Below are positions 50,613-59,757 of a stretch of DNA of 64,000 nt, piece after piece. Position 1 is the stretch's first letter. Every line of letters begins with the position of its first letter. The notes under the pieces were generated by a model. The model searched no databases. It was not told where the DNA came from and was given only the letters and a program-made list of their open reading frames with translations. The stretch spans positions 1-64,000 of the forward strand of contig CAJUFQ010000013.1 of NCBI GenBank assembly GCA_910585625.1, read 5' to 3'. The DNA comes from an uncultured Lachnospiraceae bacterium (GTDB taxonomy: Bacteria > Bacillota > Clostridia > Lachnospirales > Lachnospiraceae). The position numbers and the translations under genes were made by a program.

Positions 50613-53600
50613 TTATTTTACAGTAACGTTTACTGTCACATTCGCTTTCTTGTTATTTACTGCCGTAACTGTAACCTTCGCGCTGCCTTTCTTCTTACCC
50701 TTAATCTTACCGTTGGCATCGACAAATACAACCTTGGGCTTGCTGCTCTTGTATTTCAGCGCGCCAGCCGTATTCTTAGGTAAGTTTACCCTTATCTGGG
50801 AAGTCTTGTTCTTCTTAACAGTCACATTTTTCTTGCTCTTTAAAATGAGCTTGCCGGGAGCGGCTTTGACCGTCACTGTACATTTCAGAGTCACGCCTTC
50901 GACTTTAGCGGTAATGGTGACTGCTTTCTTGTTTGCTTTCACAGCTGTGACTTTGCCATTCTTAACGCTCGCCGTCTTCTTGTCACTGGTTCCCCAAGTA
51001 ACTTTCTTCTTCGTGCCGCTGACTTTCAGTGTGTAATTCTCTTTTACACCTAAGGTAAGCTTTGTTGCATTCAGGCTGACAACAGTCACCGTACAAGTTG
51101 CTGTCTTACCATTTGCCGTTGCTGTAATCTTAGCCGTACCTGCTTTCTTAGCTGTTACCTTGCCATTCTTGACAGTTGCAACTTTCGGGTTGCTGGTGTT
51201 CCATTTCACTTCTTCGTCGGCAGATACTCCCGTAGCTTTCAGGGTAGCGGTCTTTCCTGCCTCAATGCCAAGTGTCTTCTTGTCTAATCCGATGCTCGGA
51301 ACTACAACGTTTACGGATACTGTCTGGTTCTCTGCAGTCAGTTCCTCCTCATAAGTCATCTTGAGGATTGGCGTGCCGTCTGCTGCCCAGTGTACGCGTT
51401 TCAGACGTGCATGACGGCAGGGATCGTTCAAAGGTTCACTATTATAATGCAGAGACTTTTCTCCATCCCATCCGCAATGCTTATAGTTATGGGATGTCGG
51501 CCTTGCATGGTAAACAAAAATATCATTTCCGTCGCGGTCTACGGTGAAGGAGTTATGTCCCGGCCCTTCTTCACCTTCCACATCACGGGATGTCAGAAGC
51601 GGATAGGGACTCTTCGTCCAGTTCTTAATATCAAGCAAGTCTGCGCCCTGTTCTGCCGTCATCATACCGATGGCATACTCGGAACCGGTTCCGGAAGCAG
51701 AATAGCACATGAAAATCTTGCCATTCTTCTGCAATACGGTAGGACCTTCGTTTACCATATAACGTACATTTTCCCAGCCATATTCCGGCGTAGTCAGGCG
51801 CAGGATATCAGAGTTAAGCACCCACGGCTGCGTCTTGTCTACTTTTGCCAGGAACAAGTCTGAATTTCCATGCGGCTTTGCTGCCCAGATTACATAAGGC
51901 TGCCCTGTCGTATCATCTTCAAAGTAAGTCATATCGAGACAGAATGATTTGGTGATAGCGCCGGTTTCAGCGCCTGTGCCTCCGCGCATCTGGTAATCCT
52001 TCCACTCCGACTGTCCGTCAGCGGCTTTCAGCGCCGTCTCATATGGGTCTTTATTACCATCCAGAACTAATGCATGGCAATAAATATCAAACAAGCTGCC
52101 ATGGCTCTCCGTAAAATATACTACCCAGTAATCGCCCACACGGTGGATTTCCGGCGCCCAGATATAACGCGCGCCCTTCGCTACTTCTTTTCCTGCGCTG
52201 TCCTCAAATCCCTGGTTGCCTACTTTCCACAAGGTCACCTGCTTGCTTCTGTCCTGGAGATCCTCCAAAGTCTTTCCTTTTCTCAAAACTACGCGGTCAT
52301 ACTGTTCTGTCTTATCGCCCGGCAGACGGTCTTTGTCGCTTTCCTCCGGGAAATAGGAGCCTGTCATGTAATAGTAGTCCGTCTTCTCGTCATAGAAGAT
52401 ATTAGGATCGGCCATGCCCTCGACAAACTTAGTGTTATCATAATATACATGACCCGTTGCCTCGTCATAATTGTCAAGTTCTGTCGCGCTGTCATTTTCC
52501 GGATCGTCTTCCGGCAATGTACTGCCATTAATCTTCTTTAAATTATTCAGGTACTTCGTCTGCAGTACCTCGCCTTTTATGGTATATGTTCCCGGCTTTG
52601 TCAAATCCACGTCAGCTGCGCTGTTCCCCCAGTCTACCTTGAATTCCTGGGTAGAGCCATCACTGTAAGTTGCTTTCACGGTTGGGCATTTCTCATTTAA
52701 AATATCTGAAACATTGTCCGCAGCCCCAACGGTTACGTCTGCCAGCGGCTCAAATCCGGTATTTATTACCGTACCCAGCTTATTGACAATATAAGTATAC
52801 TCCTCTTCGGTCAGCTGCAAAGCATTGCCCAAAGTAATCGTATCATCCGTGGTCAGGATATTCTGTCCCTTGTACATCAATGGGAACTTCGATTTCTTCA
52901 ACGGAACAACGTTATTATACTCTGCTGCAGAAGCTTCCAACGTCTCTGTATAATAATGTACGCCATCTGCAGATGTAAATTTATGATAGCCCTTGGAAGC
53001 AGTGGAATCGGGAGCAACTACGAGAAAACTTTCGCCGCTCTTAACAACCTTCGGCGCTGTAATCTGCTTACTTCCTTCTTTGGCAAAAATCACGCCGCCG
53101 TTATTGTTCAGCACATCAAACGTCTGTCCGTCTTTGCTGACTGCCATATAGACACTCTGCGTTTCCTGTGACAGATTGCCTGCGCTTGCATAAAAAGCCT
53201 TCGTTGTGGAATATACCGTCAGATAATATCCTGGCTCCAGGCTCTGGGTAAAGTCTACCGCATTTACAGTAATCTCAAACGGTGCGGATACCTTACCTGC
53301 TACGGTAGCCGTTACATTCGCTTTACCGCCCGCTACGCCAAAGACCTTACCATTTTCATCTACAGTCAGGATGCTCTCATCACTGGATTTCCAAGTTACC
53401 GTCTTGTCATCTGTAGTATCTGCAGGCGTCAGTTCCACTTTCAGCTGAATGCTCTTATCCTCATCCACGGTCTGATCGCCGGTGATAGCCACGCTCTCAA
53501 GCGGAGCCTCTACCGCAGTCTCTTTGTACAGCTGTGCAACTTCATCGTCAGATAAAGCTTTGCCATAGAAGGAAACATCGTCCAGTAATGCTGCCGCACA

Positions 53601-54353
53601 ATGCCAATATGTAGCAAGGCTGGCTCCGAGACGGACATTTGTCTCTTCGGGTTTGGCAATCCCGCTGGCGCCCGCTAAATCCTTAATCATAAGCTCATAT
53701 TCTTCTGCACCAGCACTAATCTCATGAGCAATCTTTTTGCCGTCAGAATAGAATGTGATGCCAGTCTTAGTTACCGCTACCGTCACCATTTTCCATACCT
53801 GTTGGTCAAGGCCCACATTTCCAATATTAAAATCAGTGTATTTCCCATTCTGATCCGTAGTGTTCCAATAAACCATCTTCTGGTTTACGGCAAACGTCCC
53901 TGCCCTGCCGGAAGTCGCCGGGGCAACTTCAAAATCAACCAGGCATCGGCTTCCTTCTGCCTTCCCCGTAGTCTTCGTCCAGAAATTGAGCGTAAATCCA
54001 TTGTCTACCGGTTTCCCTGCAAACGGATTAGCTGGCAGAAGCGCGTCCGCCCTGTTTTCATACTGCTGAGATGTAAACGACAATACCTGCCCTCTTCTCT
54101 CATCCTGAGTCAAGGCTGGCTTCGTGCCGCTTCCCTCAAGCGTTATCACCGTATCGCCATTTGCCAGATTGCCATCTGCATTGGCCTGGTACTGTGCAAA
54201 GTCATAATTGACCAGCGCGCTGTCCAGGATTGGCGTACTGCCTGCCAACGGCTCAACTTCTGCTGCCTGACTGGTTGCCGGCACAGATGTAAACATCATA
54301 GCTGATGCCAGCAACACGGAAAGCCCTGTTTTCAATAGCTGTTTCCTTTTCAT
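50613..54353 (-). CDS. Secreted GH43-family glycoside hydrolase with LamG and Ig-like domains
   Basis: The 1246-residue protein has a signal peptide (KRKQLLKTGLSVLLASAMMF), a LamG-type beta-sandwich (about 45-275), a Big_2-like domain (about 285-365), a further region with an Ig-like segment (about 525-600), a GH43 five-bladed propeller (about 640-990) and three Big_2-like domains to the end. GH43 catalytic residues are visible: Asp in EGMADPNIFYD (about 650), Asp in FCLDMTYF (about 806) and Glu in MVNEGPTV (about 867). GH43 enzymes remove arabinofuranosyl, xylosyl or galactofuranosyl groups. The adjacent furanose-type transporter favours arabinofuranose or galactofuranose. The gene has its own promoter and terminator. 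Confidence 0.88.
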   Translation of the reverse strand: MKRKQLLKTGLSVLLASAMMFTSVPATSQAAEVEPLAGSTPILDSALVNYDFAQYQANADGNLANGDTVITLEGSGTKPALTQDERRGQVLSFTSQQYENRADALLPANPFAGKPVDNGFTLNFWTKTTGKAEGSRCLVDFEVAPATSGRAGTFAVNQKMVYWNTTDQNGKYTDFNIGNVGLDQQVWKMVTVAVTKTGITFYSDGKKIAHEISAGAEEYELMIKDLAGASGIAKPEETNVRLGASLATYWHCAAALLDDVSFYGKALSDDEVAQLYKETAVEAPLESVAITGDQTVDEDKSIQLKVELTPADTTDDKTVTWKSSDESILTVDENGKVFGVAGGKANVTATVAGKVSAPFEITVNAVDFTQSLEPGYYLTVYSTTKAFYASAGNLSQETQSVYMAVSKDGQTFDVLNNNGGVIFAKEGSKQITAPKVVKSGESFLVVAPDSTASKGYHKFTSADGVHYYTETLEASAAEYNNVVPLKKSKFPLMYKGQNILTTDDTITLGNALQLTEEEYTYIVNKLGTVINTGFEPLADVTVGAADNVSDILNEKCPTVKATYSDGSTQEFKVDWGNSAADVDLTKPGTYTIKGEVLQTKYLNNLKKINGSTLPEDDPENDSATELDNYDEATGHVYYDNTKFVEGMADPNIFYDEKTDYYYMTGSYFPEESDKDRLPGDKTEQYDRVVLRKGKTLEDLQDRSKQVTLWKVGNQGFEDSAGKEVAKGARYIWAPEIHRVGDYWVVYFTESHGSLFDIYCHALVLDGNKDPYETALKAADGQSEWKDYQMRGGTGAETGAITKSFCLDMTYFEDDTTGQPYVIWAAKPHGNSDLFLAKVDKTQPWVLNSDILRLTTPEYGWENVRYMVNEGPTVLQKNGKIFMCYSASGTGSEYAIGMMTAEQGADLLDIKNWTKSPYPLLTSRDVEGEEGPGHNSFTVDRDGNDIFVYHARPTSHNYKHCGWDGEKSLHYNSEPLNDPCRHARLKRVHWAADGTPILKMTYEEELTAENQTVSVNVVVPSIGLDKKTLGIEAGKTATLKATGVSADEEVKWNTSNPKVATVKNGKVTAKKAGTAKITATANGKTATCTVTVVSLNATKLTLGVKENYTLKVSGTKKKVTWGTSDKKTASVKNGKVTAVKANKKAVTITAKVEGVTLKCTVTVKAAPGKLILKSKKNVTVKKNKTSQIRVNLPKNTAGALKYKSSKPKVVFVDANGKIKGKKKGSAKVTVTAVNNKKANVTVNVTVK

Positions 54354-54381
54354 ACTATTCCTCCTTTATAATTTGTTAAAA

Positions 54382-54447
54382 GGAGCTGTCGCACTAACAT
54401 AAACGGTAAGACCTTTTAAACGAGTAAATATATTTGTGCAACAGTCC
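54382..54447 (-). repeat. Dispersed intergenic element, block A copy in the GH43 leader
   Basis: Read on the minus strand, GGACTGTTGCACAAATATAT, then TTACTCGTTTAAAAGGTCTT and ACCGTTTAT, match 19754-19820 with few changes. Here CTGTTGCAC can also pair with GTGCGACAG at the other end, so the whole unit can fold into a long hairpin in the GH43 mRNA leader. Confidence 0.6.
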
Positions 54448-54461
54448 TAAAAGATATTGCT

Positions 54462-54490
54462 ATTGTACTAAATTTTCCCACAGAATGCAA
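54462..54490 (-). promoter_or_regulatory. GH43 promoter
   Basis: On the minus strand TTGCAT (54485-54490) is 17 bases before TACAAT (54462-54467). Confidence 0.65.
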
Positions 54491-54542
54491 TAAGAAAGCA
54501 ACACTATATTAATCTTGTTTTTATTCCATAATAAGATGCTTT

Positions 54543-54581
54543 CACGCTTTAGCGTGACAAGGTCTTTCCTAATAAGATGAA
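54543..54581 (-). repeat. Dispersed intergenic element, copy 5 (after the transporter terminator)
   Basis: On the minus strand the terminator T-run continues into CATCTTATTAGGAAAGACCTTG and then the inverted repeat CACGC/GCGTG. It is nearly identical to the copy before metK and lies upstream of the GH43 promoter. Confidence 0.6.
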
Positions 54582-54610
54582 AACCCCCACACTATCTAGG
54601 TGTGGGGGTT
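54582..54610 (-). terminator. Terminator of the sugar transporter operon
   Basis: AACCCCCACA pairs with TGTGGGGGTT around a 9-base loop and is followed by a short T-run on the minus strand, 36 bases past the last permease gene. Confidence 0.75.
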
Positions 54611-54645
54611 CGATGCAACCTCATAGAAAGACTATTTCCAAACAA

Positions 54646-55695
54646 TTAGGATGCTTTTTTCTTACGTACCATAACCACGCTCTGGATTACCAGGAACAGG
54701 CAGAGCATTGCTGCCCTCGTGATACCAATCCACCATGCTTCTCCAAGACCTGCAGAAGATACGATATTCTGAATTGTACCAAGAGAAAGCACACCGAAGA
54801 ACGTACCTGCAATGTTACCTACACCACCAGTCAGCATCGTACCGCCGATAATTGAGGACGCGATTGCATCCATCTCGGCGCCGGACGCATGAGCCGGGGA
54901 ACCGGAACCTACATGGAGGAAATATACATATCCGCCGATACCTGCCAATAATCCGCAGAGCAGATGGGAAAGGAACCTTGTTCTCTTCACATTGATACCA
55001 AGCATCAATGCACTCTGACGGTTACCGCCGACTGCATAGAAAGCTCGGCCAAGCTTCGTCCATCTAAGCAGGCAGAACATAACGATTACCACAAGGATTG
55101 CCACTACCACGCCAATCTCAACGTAAGCATCTATGTACTGGCCTTTTCTGTTGGCAGATCCCATGCCCGGCACAATTACGCGGGCCATTTTCAGTTTGTT
55201 GAACGCTTCGTTCGCAACATTAAACGGCTTGGTGTTAACAATGGTCGTCATACCACGTGCAAAGAACATACCTGCCAGGGTAATAATAAATGGCTGGATG
55301 TCCAGATACGCAACCAAAAATCCCTGGAACGCACCGAATGCAAGGCCGATTGCCAATGCAACCAGCACTGACACGAAAACATTACCACCCATTTTGTCAA
55401 GGTATACTGCGCAGCACATGCTGACCAAAGCTGTAACGCCTCCGACGGAGATATCAATTCCACCGGTAATCATAACAAGGCTCAGCCCGCAGGCAAGGAC
55501 AACCAAAGCAGCATTTGCGTTCAAAAGGTTGAAAAATCCCTGGGGCTTCAAGAACAATCCCCCCTGGAAAATCATAGCGCCAATATACATCAGGAAGAAG
55601 ATTACAACGGTAATCGTAAGGAGCAGATTCGTGTCGGTAAGATTATTAAATTTATCCGCAAAGCCACCGGACGCTTTTGTTTTATTATTTGACAT
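54646..55695 (-). CDS. yjfF: Sugar ABC transporter permease, YjfF-like
   Basis: This 349-residue permease of the ribose/galactofuranose family has about ten membrane helices and the coupling region with GITRAAMLCLF near the end; the family motifs GGIDISVGGVTALVSM and ALMLGINVKRTRF are present. It is the second of two permeases and most likely pairs with YtfT as a heterodimer, as in the E. coli galactofuranose importer. ATG 55695 lies two bases past the ytfT stop with AAGGAGG inside the end of ytfT. Confidence 0.85.
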   Translation of the reverse strand: MSNNKTKASGGFADKFNNLTDTNLLLTITVVIFFLMYIGAMIFQGGLFLKPQGFFNLLNANAALVVLACGLSLVMITGGIDISVGGVTALVSMCCAVYLDKMGGNVFVSVLVALAIGLAFGAFQGFLVAYLDIQPFIITLAGMFFARGMTTIVNTKPFNVANEAFNKLKMARVIVPGMGSANRKGQYIDAYVEIGVVVAILVVIVMFCLLRWTKLGRAFYAVGGNRQSALMLGINVKRTRFLSHLLCGLLAGIGGYVYFLHVGSGSPAHASGAEMDAIASSIIGGTMLTGGVGNIAGTFFGVLSLGTIQNIVSSAGLGEAWWIGITRAAMLCLFLVIQSVVMVRKKKAS

Positions 55696-55696
55696 A

Positions 55697-56782
55697 CTAA
55701 GCAACCTCCTTAACCTTGAACTTCTTCGACATATTACCAAACCACTCTTTCACTGTCGGCGCACTGATGACTACCAGTACGATTACAACGACAGCTTTAT
55801 ACGCCGGGAGGGCATCGGAAGATACCTTAAACCTATAAAGCGTACTAGTGAGGAACTGGATAACATAAGCTCCAAAGATAGAAGCAGCCATGTTGAACTT
55901 ACCGCCGCTCAATGCGTTTCCGCCCAGAGCAACCGCAAGGATGGCATCCATCTCTATATCCTTTGCAATAACGGAGTAGTTAATGGTCTGGATACGGCTG
56001 ACCTTAATCAGACCAACGACTGCAACACATAATCCCATGATAACATATGTAATGACTTTAATCACCTGAGGATTCAGACCGTTCAACTTAGCAGAATTCT
56101 CATTGATACCAACAGACTGCGTATACAATCCAAGGTTCGTGAACTTCAGCACCAGGAAGATGATGGCAACACAGAACGCCGCGATAAAGAACGGCGTCGG
56201 AATCGGAATCCCCGGGATATACCCACCGTAATAACCAAGGCTGGGATCTGTGATGACAGGAAGTTCATTGTTGTTAATCCATGCCGCGATGGAACGTCCT
56301 GCCGTATACAAAATCAACGTTGCAATCATCGGCTGTATCTTGAAATAAGCAACCAGAACGCCGTTGAAAGCGCCAAACAGCATTGCAACAATACAGCTTA
56401 CCAGGAAAGCTACGATAATCGGAGCTGCAAGCTCCTCGGGACGTGAGTTACCGCCGCCCAATATACGCAGCAGCACACTACCGGCAATCGCTACGGCCGC
56501 GCCCACACTAATGTCCTGACCGCCGGAAGCTGCAGTAACCAAGGTCATGCCGATTGCAAGGATTGCAAGTTCCGAACCATCATTCAAAATAGAAATCAGA
56601 TACCCCTGTAAAACCATATTGCCCGCACTGTTCTGTCCGACTGTGATTTTAAAGAAATCCGGCCCCATAACCAGGTTGAAGACTGCAAGCACAACCAATG
56701 CAAGCAACGGGATAAACATCTGATGCCTGACCATTTTCGTCAACGCACTCTCATTTGATTTTTTCACTTCATTTTTCTGCAT
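55697..56782 (-). CDS. ytfT: Sugar ABC transporter permease, YtfT-like
   Basis: The 361-residue inner-membrane permease has ATAASGGQDISVGAAVAIAG, the conserved EAA-like cytoplasmic loop with GINENSAKLNGLNPQVIK, and ALGGNALSGGKFNMAASIFGA typical of the ribose/galactofuranose permease family. Its ATG is two bases past the ATPase stop codon with GGAGGTGA upstream, indicating coupled translation. Confidence 0.87.
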   Translation of the reverse strand: MQKNEVKKSNESALTKMVRHQMFIPLLALVVLAVFNLVMGPDFFKITVGQNSAGNMVLQGYLISILNDGSELAILAIGMTLVTAASGGQDISVGAAVAIAGSVLLRILGGGNSRPEELAAPIIVAFLVSCIVAMLFGAFNGVLVAYFKIQPMIATLILYTAGRSIAAWINNNELPVITDPSLGYYGGYIPGIPIPTPFFIAAFCVAIIFLVLKFTNLGLYTQSVGINENSAKLNGLNPQVIKVITYVIMGLCVAVVGLIKVSRIQTINYSVIAKDIEMDAILAVALGGNALSGGKFNMAASIFGAYVIQFLTSTLYRFKVSSDALPAYKAVVVIVLVVISAPTVKEWFGNMSKKFKVKEVA

Positions 56783-56784
56783 TA

Positions 56785-58299
56785 TTATTTGTCACCTCCG
56801 GCAATCGTACTCATAACCTTGCTCTGATTCAAATCTTCTCCGGAAAGCTCTCCTACCACCTTTCTGTCTCTCATGACAACAAGCCTGGAACAGGTACGGA
56901 GCATCTCGTCCAGCTCAGAAGAGATAAACGTTACGCTCATTCCTTCCGAAGCAAGCTTAAGCACTAATTTCTGTATATCTACTTTGGTTCCGACGTCAAT
57001 ACCACGCGTAGGCTCATCCAGAATCAGGTACTCCGGATGCGTAAACAGCCACCGGGCAAGTATTACTTTCTGCTGATTACCACCGGAAAGAGATTTAATC
57101 GGCGTATCGGCAGAAGCCGTCTTAATACTCAGAAGCTTGATGTATTCATCAGCAATCTCATACTGTTTTGCCTTAGAGAACGGTTTAAAGAATCCTTTCA
57201 ATACCTGCTGGGCAAGTATGATATTTTCACGTACGGAAAGGTCTCCAACAATACCATCCCCTTTTCGGTCTTCAGGAAGGTACGCAATCCCATTCCTCAT
57301 AGCATCCAGCGGTTTGTTAATCTTCACGGGCTTGCCGTTCATCTTAATCGTTCCGCCAGTCACCCTGTCTGCCGCAAAGATTGCACGCACGCACTCACTT
57401 CGGCCAGAACCAAGCAGACCGGTAAATCCGTTAACTTCTCCTTTATCAATATGGAAATCAAACGGCTTGATACCGGCATCGCTGACACGTCCCTGAGCCT
57501 CCAGGACAGGAACGGTTCCCGCCTTGCGCTCGTATGCCTTCTGCTCGCCCTTGATATCTGACATATCATCCAATTCCTTGCCAAGCATCTTTGATACGAG
57601 CTGTACACGCGGAAGTTTCTCAATCTCAAATTCGCCTACCAACTGTCCGTCACGCATTACCGTAATCCGATCACAGATTTCATATACCTGATCAAGGAAA
57701 TGTGTAACGAAGACAATACCTACGCCTCTCGACCTCAAATCGCGCATAAGCTTAAACAGCTTCTCAACCTCCTGCTCATCCAGGGAAGACGTGGGTTCAT
57801 CCAGAATCAGCACTTTACAGTCCATGTCAACTGCACGTGCAATCGCTATCATCTGCTGAACCGCGAGAGAACAGGTCTCAAGCTGCTGTGTTGCTGTTGC
57901 CGGTATGTCCAAAGACTTGAGGATTTTCTCCGTGTCAGAGTTTACCTTTTTCCAATTCTGTCCCATGCCGCTGGTCCGACCGATAAACATGTTCTCAGCA
58001 ACTGAAAGATTCGGGCAAAGCGTAATCTCCTGATACACGGTACTGATGCCGACCTTCTGCGCATCCTGCGGGGAATGGATGGCAACCGGGCCTTGTTTCC
58101 CATCCAGGAAAATATCTCCTTCATCCTTACTGTAAACTCCAGTAAGAACCTTAATCAAAGTAGATTTTCCGGCACCATTCTCACCCATCAGTGCATGAAC
58201 CTCGCCTTTGCGCAACGTAAAATCCACCCCTTGCAGGGCACGTACTCCGGGAAAGCTTTTGTGAATGTTCTTCATCTGTAATACTATATTGTCTTTCAC
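56785..58299 (-). CDS. ytfR: Sugar ABC transporter ATPase, YtfR-like
   Basis: The 504-residue protein has two fused ATPase domains, as is normal for this family. The first has Walker A GENGAGKST, a variant signature (CSLAVQQMIAIARA) and Walker B VLILDEPTSSLD. The second has a degenerate Walker A (GLLGSGRSE), a standard LSGGNQQKV signature and LILDEPTRGIDVG. Family resemblance is to RbsA/MglA/YtfR; with two distinct permeases downstream the YtfR assignment fits best. Confidence 0.88.
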   Translation of the reverse strand: MKDNIVLQMKNIHKSFPGVRALQGVDFTLRKGEVHALMGENGAGKSTLIKVLTGVYSKDEGDIFLDGKQGPVAIHSPQDAQKVGISTVYQEITLCPNLSVAENMFIGRTSGMGQNWKKVNSDTEKILKSLDIPATATQQLETCSLAVQQMIAIARAVDMDCKVLILDEPTSSLDEQEVEKLFKLMRDLRSRGVGIVFVTHFLDQVYEICDRITVMRDGQLVGEFEIEKLPRVQLVSKMLGKELDDMSDIKGEQKAYERKAGTVPVLEAQGRVSDAGIKPFDFHIDKGEVNGFTGLLGSGRSECVRAIFAADRVTGGTIKMNGKPVKINKPLDAMRNGIAYLPEDRKGDGIVGDLSVRENIILAQQVLKGFFKPFSKAKQYEIADEYIKLLSIKTASADTPIKSLSGGNQQKVILARWLFTHPEYLILDEPTRGIDVGTKVDIQKLVLKLASEGMSVTFISSELDEMLRTCSRLVVMRDRKVVGELSGEDLNQSKVMSTIAGGDK

Positions 58300-58374
58300 C
58301 TATGAGTTCACCTCCTATATTTTTTAATATAATCACTTGCACATTCTATTGGCAAATGCTTACATTCACACCAT

Positions 58375-58435
58375 CCACTCCGCTGTCAAGTGTTAAATTT
58401 TCCTTCTCCCACTCCGCTGTCAAGTGCCAATTTTC
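58375..58435. repeat. Two direct repeats between the binding-protein and ATPase genes
   Basis: CCACTCCGCTGTCAAGTG is present at 58375-58392 and again at 58409-58426, a 34-base period, each followed by a similar AATTTTC segment. Each copy has CACT/AGTG ends and on the minus strand contains TTGACA. It may be a paired protein-binding site or part of an internal promoter. Confidence 0.6.
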
Positions 58436-58439
58436 ACAC

Positions 58440-58484
58440 AAAGCGCGACGCAGACTTGACTTCGACCTAGCTGCGCCGCGCTTT
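58440..58484 (-). terminator. Hairpin after ytfQ, possible partial terminator
   Basis: AAAGCGCG and CGCAG pair with CTGCG and CGCGCTTT. There is no long T-run after it on the minus strand. A leaky hairpin here would give more binding protein than membrane components, as is common in such operons. Confidence 0.5.
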
Positions 58485-58524
58485 ATATTATAACTTTATC
58501 TTAATTCTTAGTTTATCCTACAGA

Positions 58525-59661
58525 TTAGATTCCGAACTCATCAACCTGTTCCTGAGTGATGGTCTTAGCATCAAGACCTATTTCATCCATAACGATGGTC
58601 TTCTCTGCAATTTCCTCGCCGTTCTCAAGAGACTTGATTACATCGTCGATATACTTAGCCTGGAATGGGTTACACTGTCCATCATAGTTCCAGTTGCCTT
58701 TGAGAAGTTCTTCCAACGCCCACTTGTTGGTATCAAAGCCCATGATGATTACTTCTTTGTCAACACCATGAGAAATATTAGCTGCGTCAAGAGCTGCCAC
58801 AGCGCCCTTAGCCATATCATCGTTCTCAGCATAGATTACGTTGAACTTCTCGCCAGAGTCGATAACGGACTGAACTACCTGCTTAGCATTGTCAGCATTC
58901 CAGTCTCCTGTCTGCTGTACAACGAGTTTCCAGTTATCCTCAGCTGCTACCTTCTCGTCGAGAGCTTTGGTACGTCCCTGCTGAGCAGCCGTACCCATCT
59001 GGCCCTGGATATGGATGATGTTATACTCGTCTAATCCCTGCTCTGCTAACCAGTCAACAGCCGTTTTACCTTCCTGCTCCATGTCGGATACGATGGAAGC
59101 TGCATAAAGGCTCTCATCTGCATCGATTACACGGTCGAATAAGATAACGGAAGTTCCCTGTGCCTGAGCATCCTGAAGAACGGAATCCCAACCAGCTGTA
59201 TCAGCTGCAGAGATGAGGAGGTAATCAATACCTTCTGCAAGCATGTTCTGTGCATAAGTAATCTGCTCGTCATTTTTCTTGCTGTACTGGAAATCAGCGT
59301 CATATCCGTTAGCTTCGCAGAACATAGCCTGAAGGTCTTTGTCGTTAGCGGTACGATATCCAGACTCGTTCGGGTCGTTGTTGATAACACCAACTTTAAT
59401 CAGCTCTCCATCGCCGCTTGGCTTTGCGTCTGCTGTGTCGTCTGCTGCGTCATCTGCTGCTGCGTCGTCTGCTGCGTCGTCTGCTGCATCATCTGCTGCT
59501 GCGTCGTCTGCTGCGTCATCCGATGCTGCATCGTCTGCCGGAGCGTCTGTTGTTGCGCCATCTGCCGGAGCGTCTGTCTTCTCCTCTCCGCCGCCACAAC
59601 CTACTACTGTTGCTGCAACCATAGCTGCTGCAAGTAACATTGCTACTTTCTTCTTTAACAT
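58525..59661 (-). CDS. ytfQ: Sugar-binding lipoprotein, YtfQ-like
   Basis: This is the extracellular binding protein of the importer. The 378-residue precursor has a lipobox ending in GC at Cys22, so it is tethered to the membrane by lipid. An unusual linker (about 30-80) of Ala/Asp units follows. The rest is a type I periplasmic-binding fold starting ELIKVGVINNDPNESGYRT, with NGYDADFQYSKKNDEQ, ISAADTAGW, ILFDRVID, the NIIHIQGQMGTAAQQGRTK hinge region and VIYAENDDMAKGAVAAL. Resemblance to YtfQ, which binds galactofuranose, is strongest, but an arabinofuranose or other pentose ligand is possible. GGGAGG precedes the ATG. Confidence 0.87.
   Translation of the reverse strand: MLKKKVAMLLAAAMVAATVVGCGGGEEKTDAPADGATTDAPADDAASDDAADDAAADDAADDAADDAAADDAADDTADAKPSGDGELIKVGVINNDPNESGYRTANDKDLQAMFCEANGYDADFQYSKKNDEQITYAQNMLAEGIDYLLISAADTAGWDSVLQDAQAQGTSVILFDRVIDADESLYAASIVSDMEQEGKTAVDWLAEQGLDEYNIIHIQGQMGTAAQQGRTKALDEKVAAEDNWKLVVQQTGDWNADNAKQVVQSVIDSGEKFNVIYAENDDMAKGAVAALDAANISHGVDKEVIIMGFDTNKWALEELLKGNWNYDGQCNPFQAKYIDDVIKSLENGEEIAEKTIVMDEIGLDAKTITQEQVDEFGI
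59430..59560 (-). repeat. Low-complexity DDAADDAA coding repeat in ytfQ
   Basis: On the plus strand GCTGCGTCGTCTGCT-type units of 12 to 15 bases recur about nine times, encoding an acidic Ala/Asp linker between the lipid anchor and the binding domain. Confidence 0.85.
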
Positions 59662-59728
59662 TTTACATGTCCTCCCTTTTTTGTTTTCGGCAACCTACCG
59701 TTTCCAGCATTTCGCCGTTGGTGGTTTT

Positions 59729-59757
59729 ATTTTAAGTTTTTTGTACGCAATCGTCAA
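59729..59757 (-). promoter_or_regulatory. ytfQ operon promoter with an AraR-like site in the spacer
   Basis: On the minus strand TTGACG (59752-59757) is 17 bases before TAAAAT (59729-59734). The spacer contains TTGCGTACAAAAAA, which shares CGTACAA with known AraR operators. Binding there would block RNA polymerase. Confidence 0.6.
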
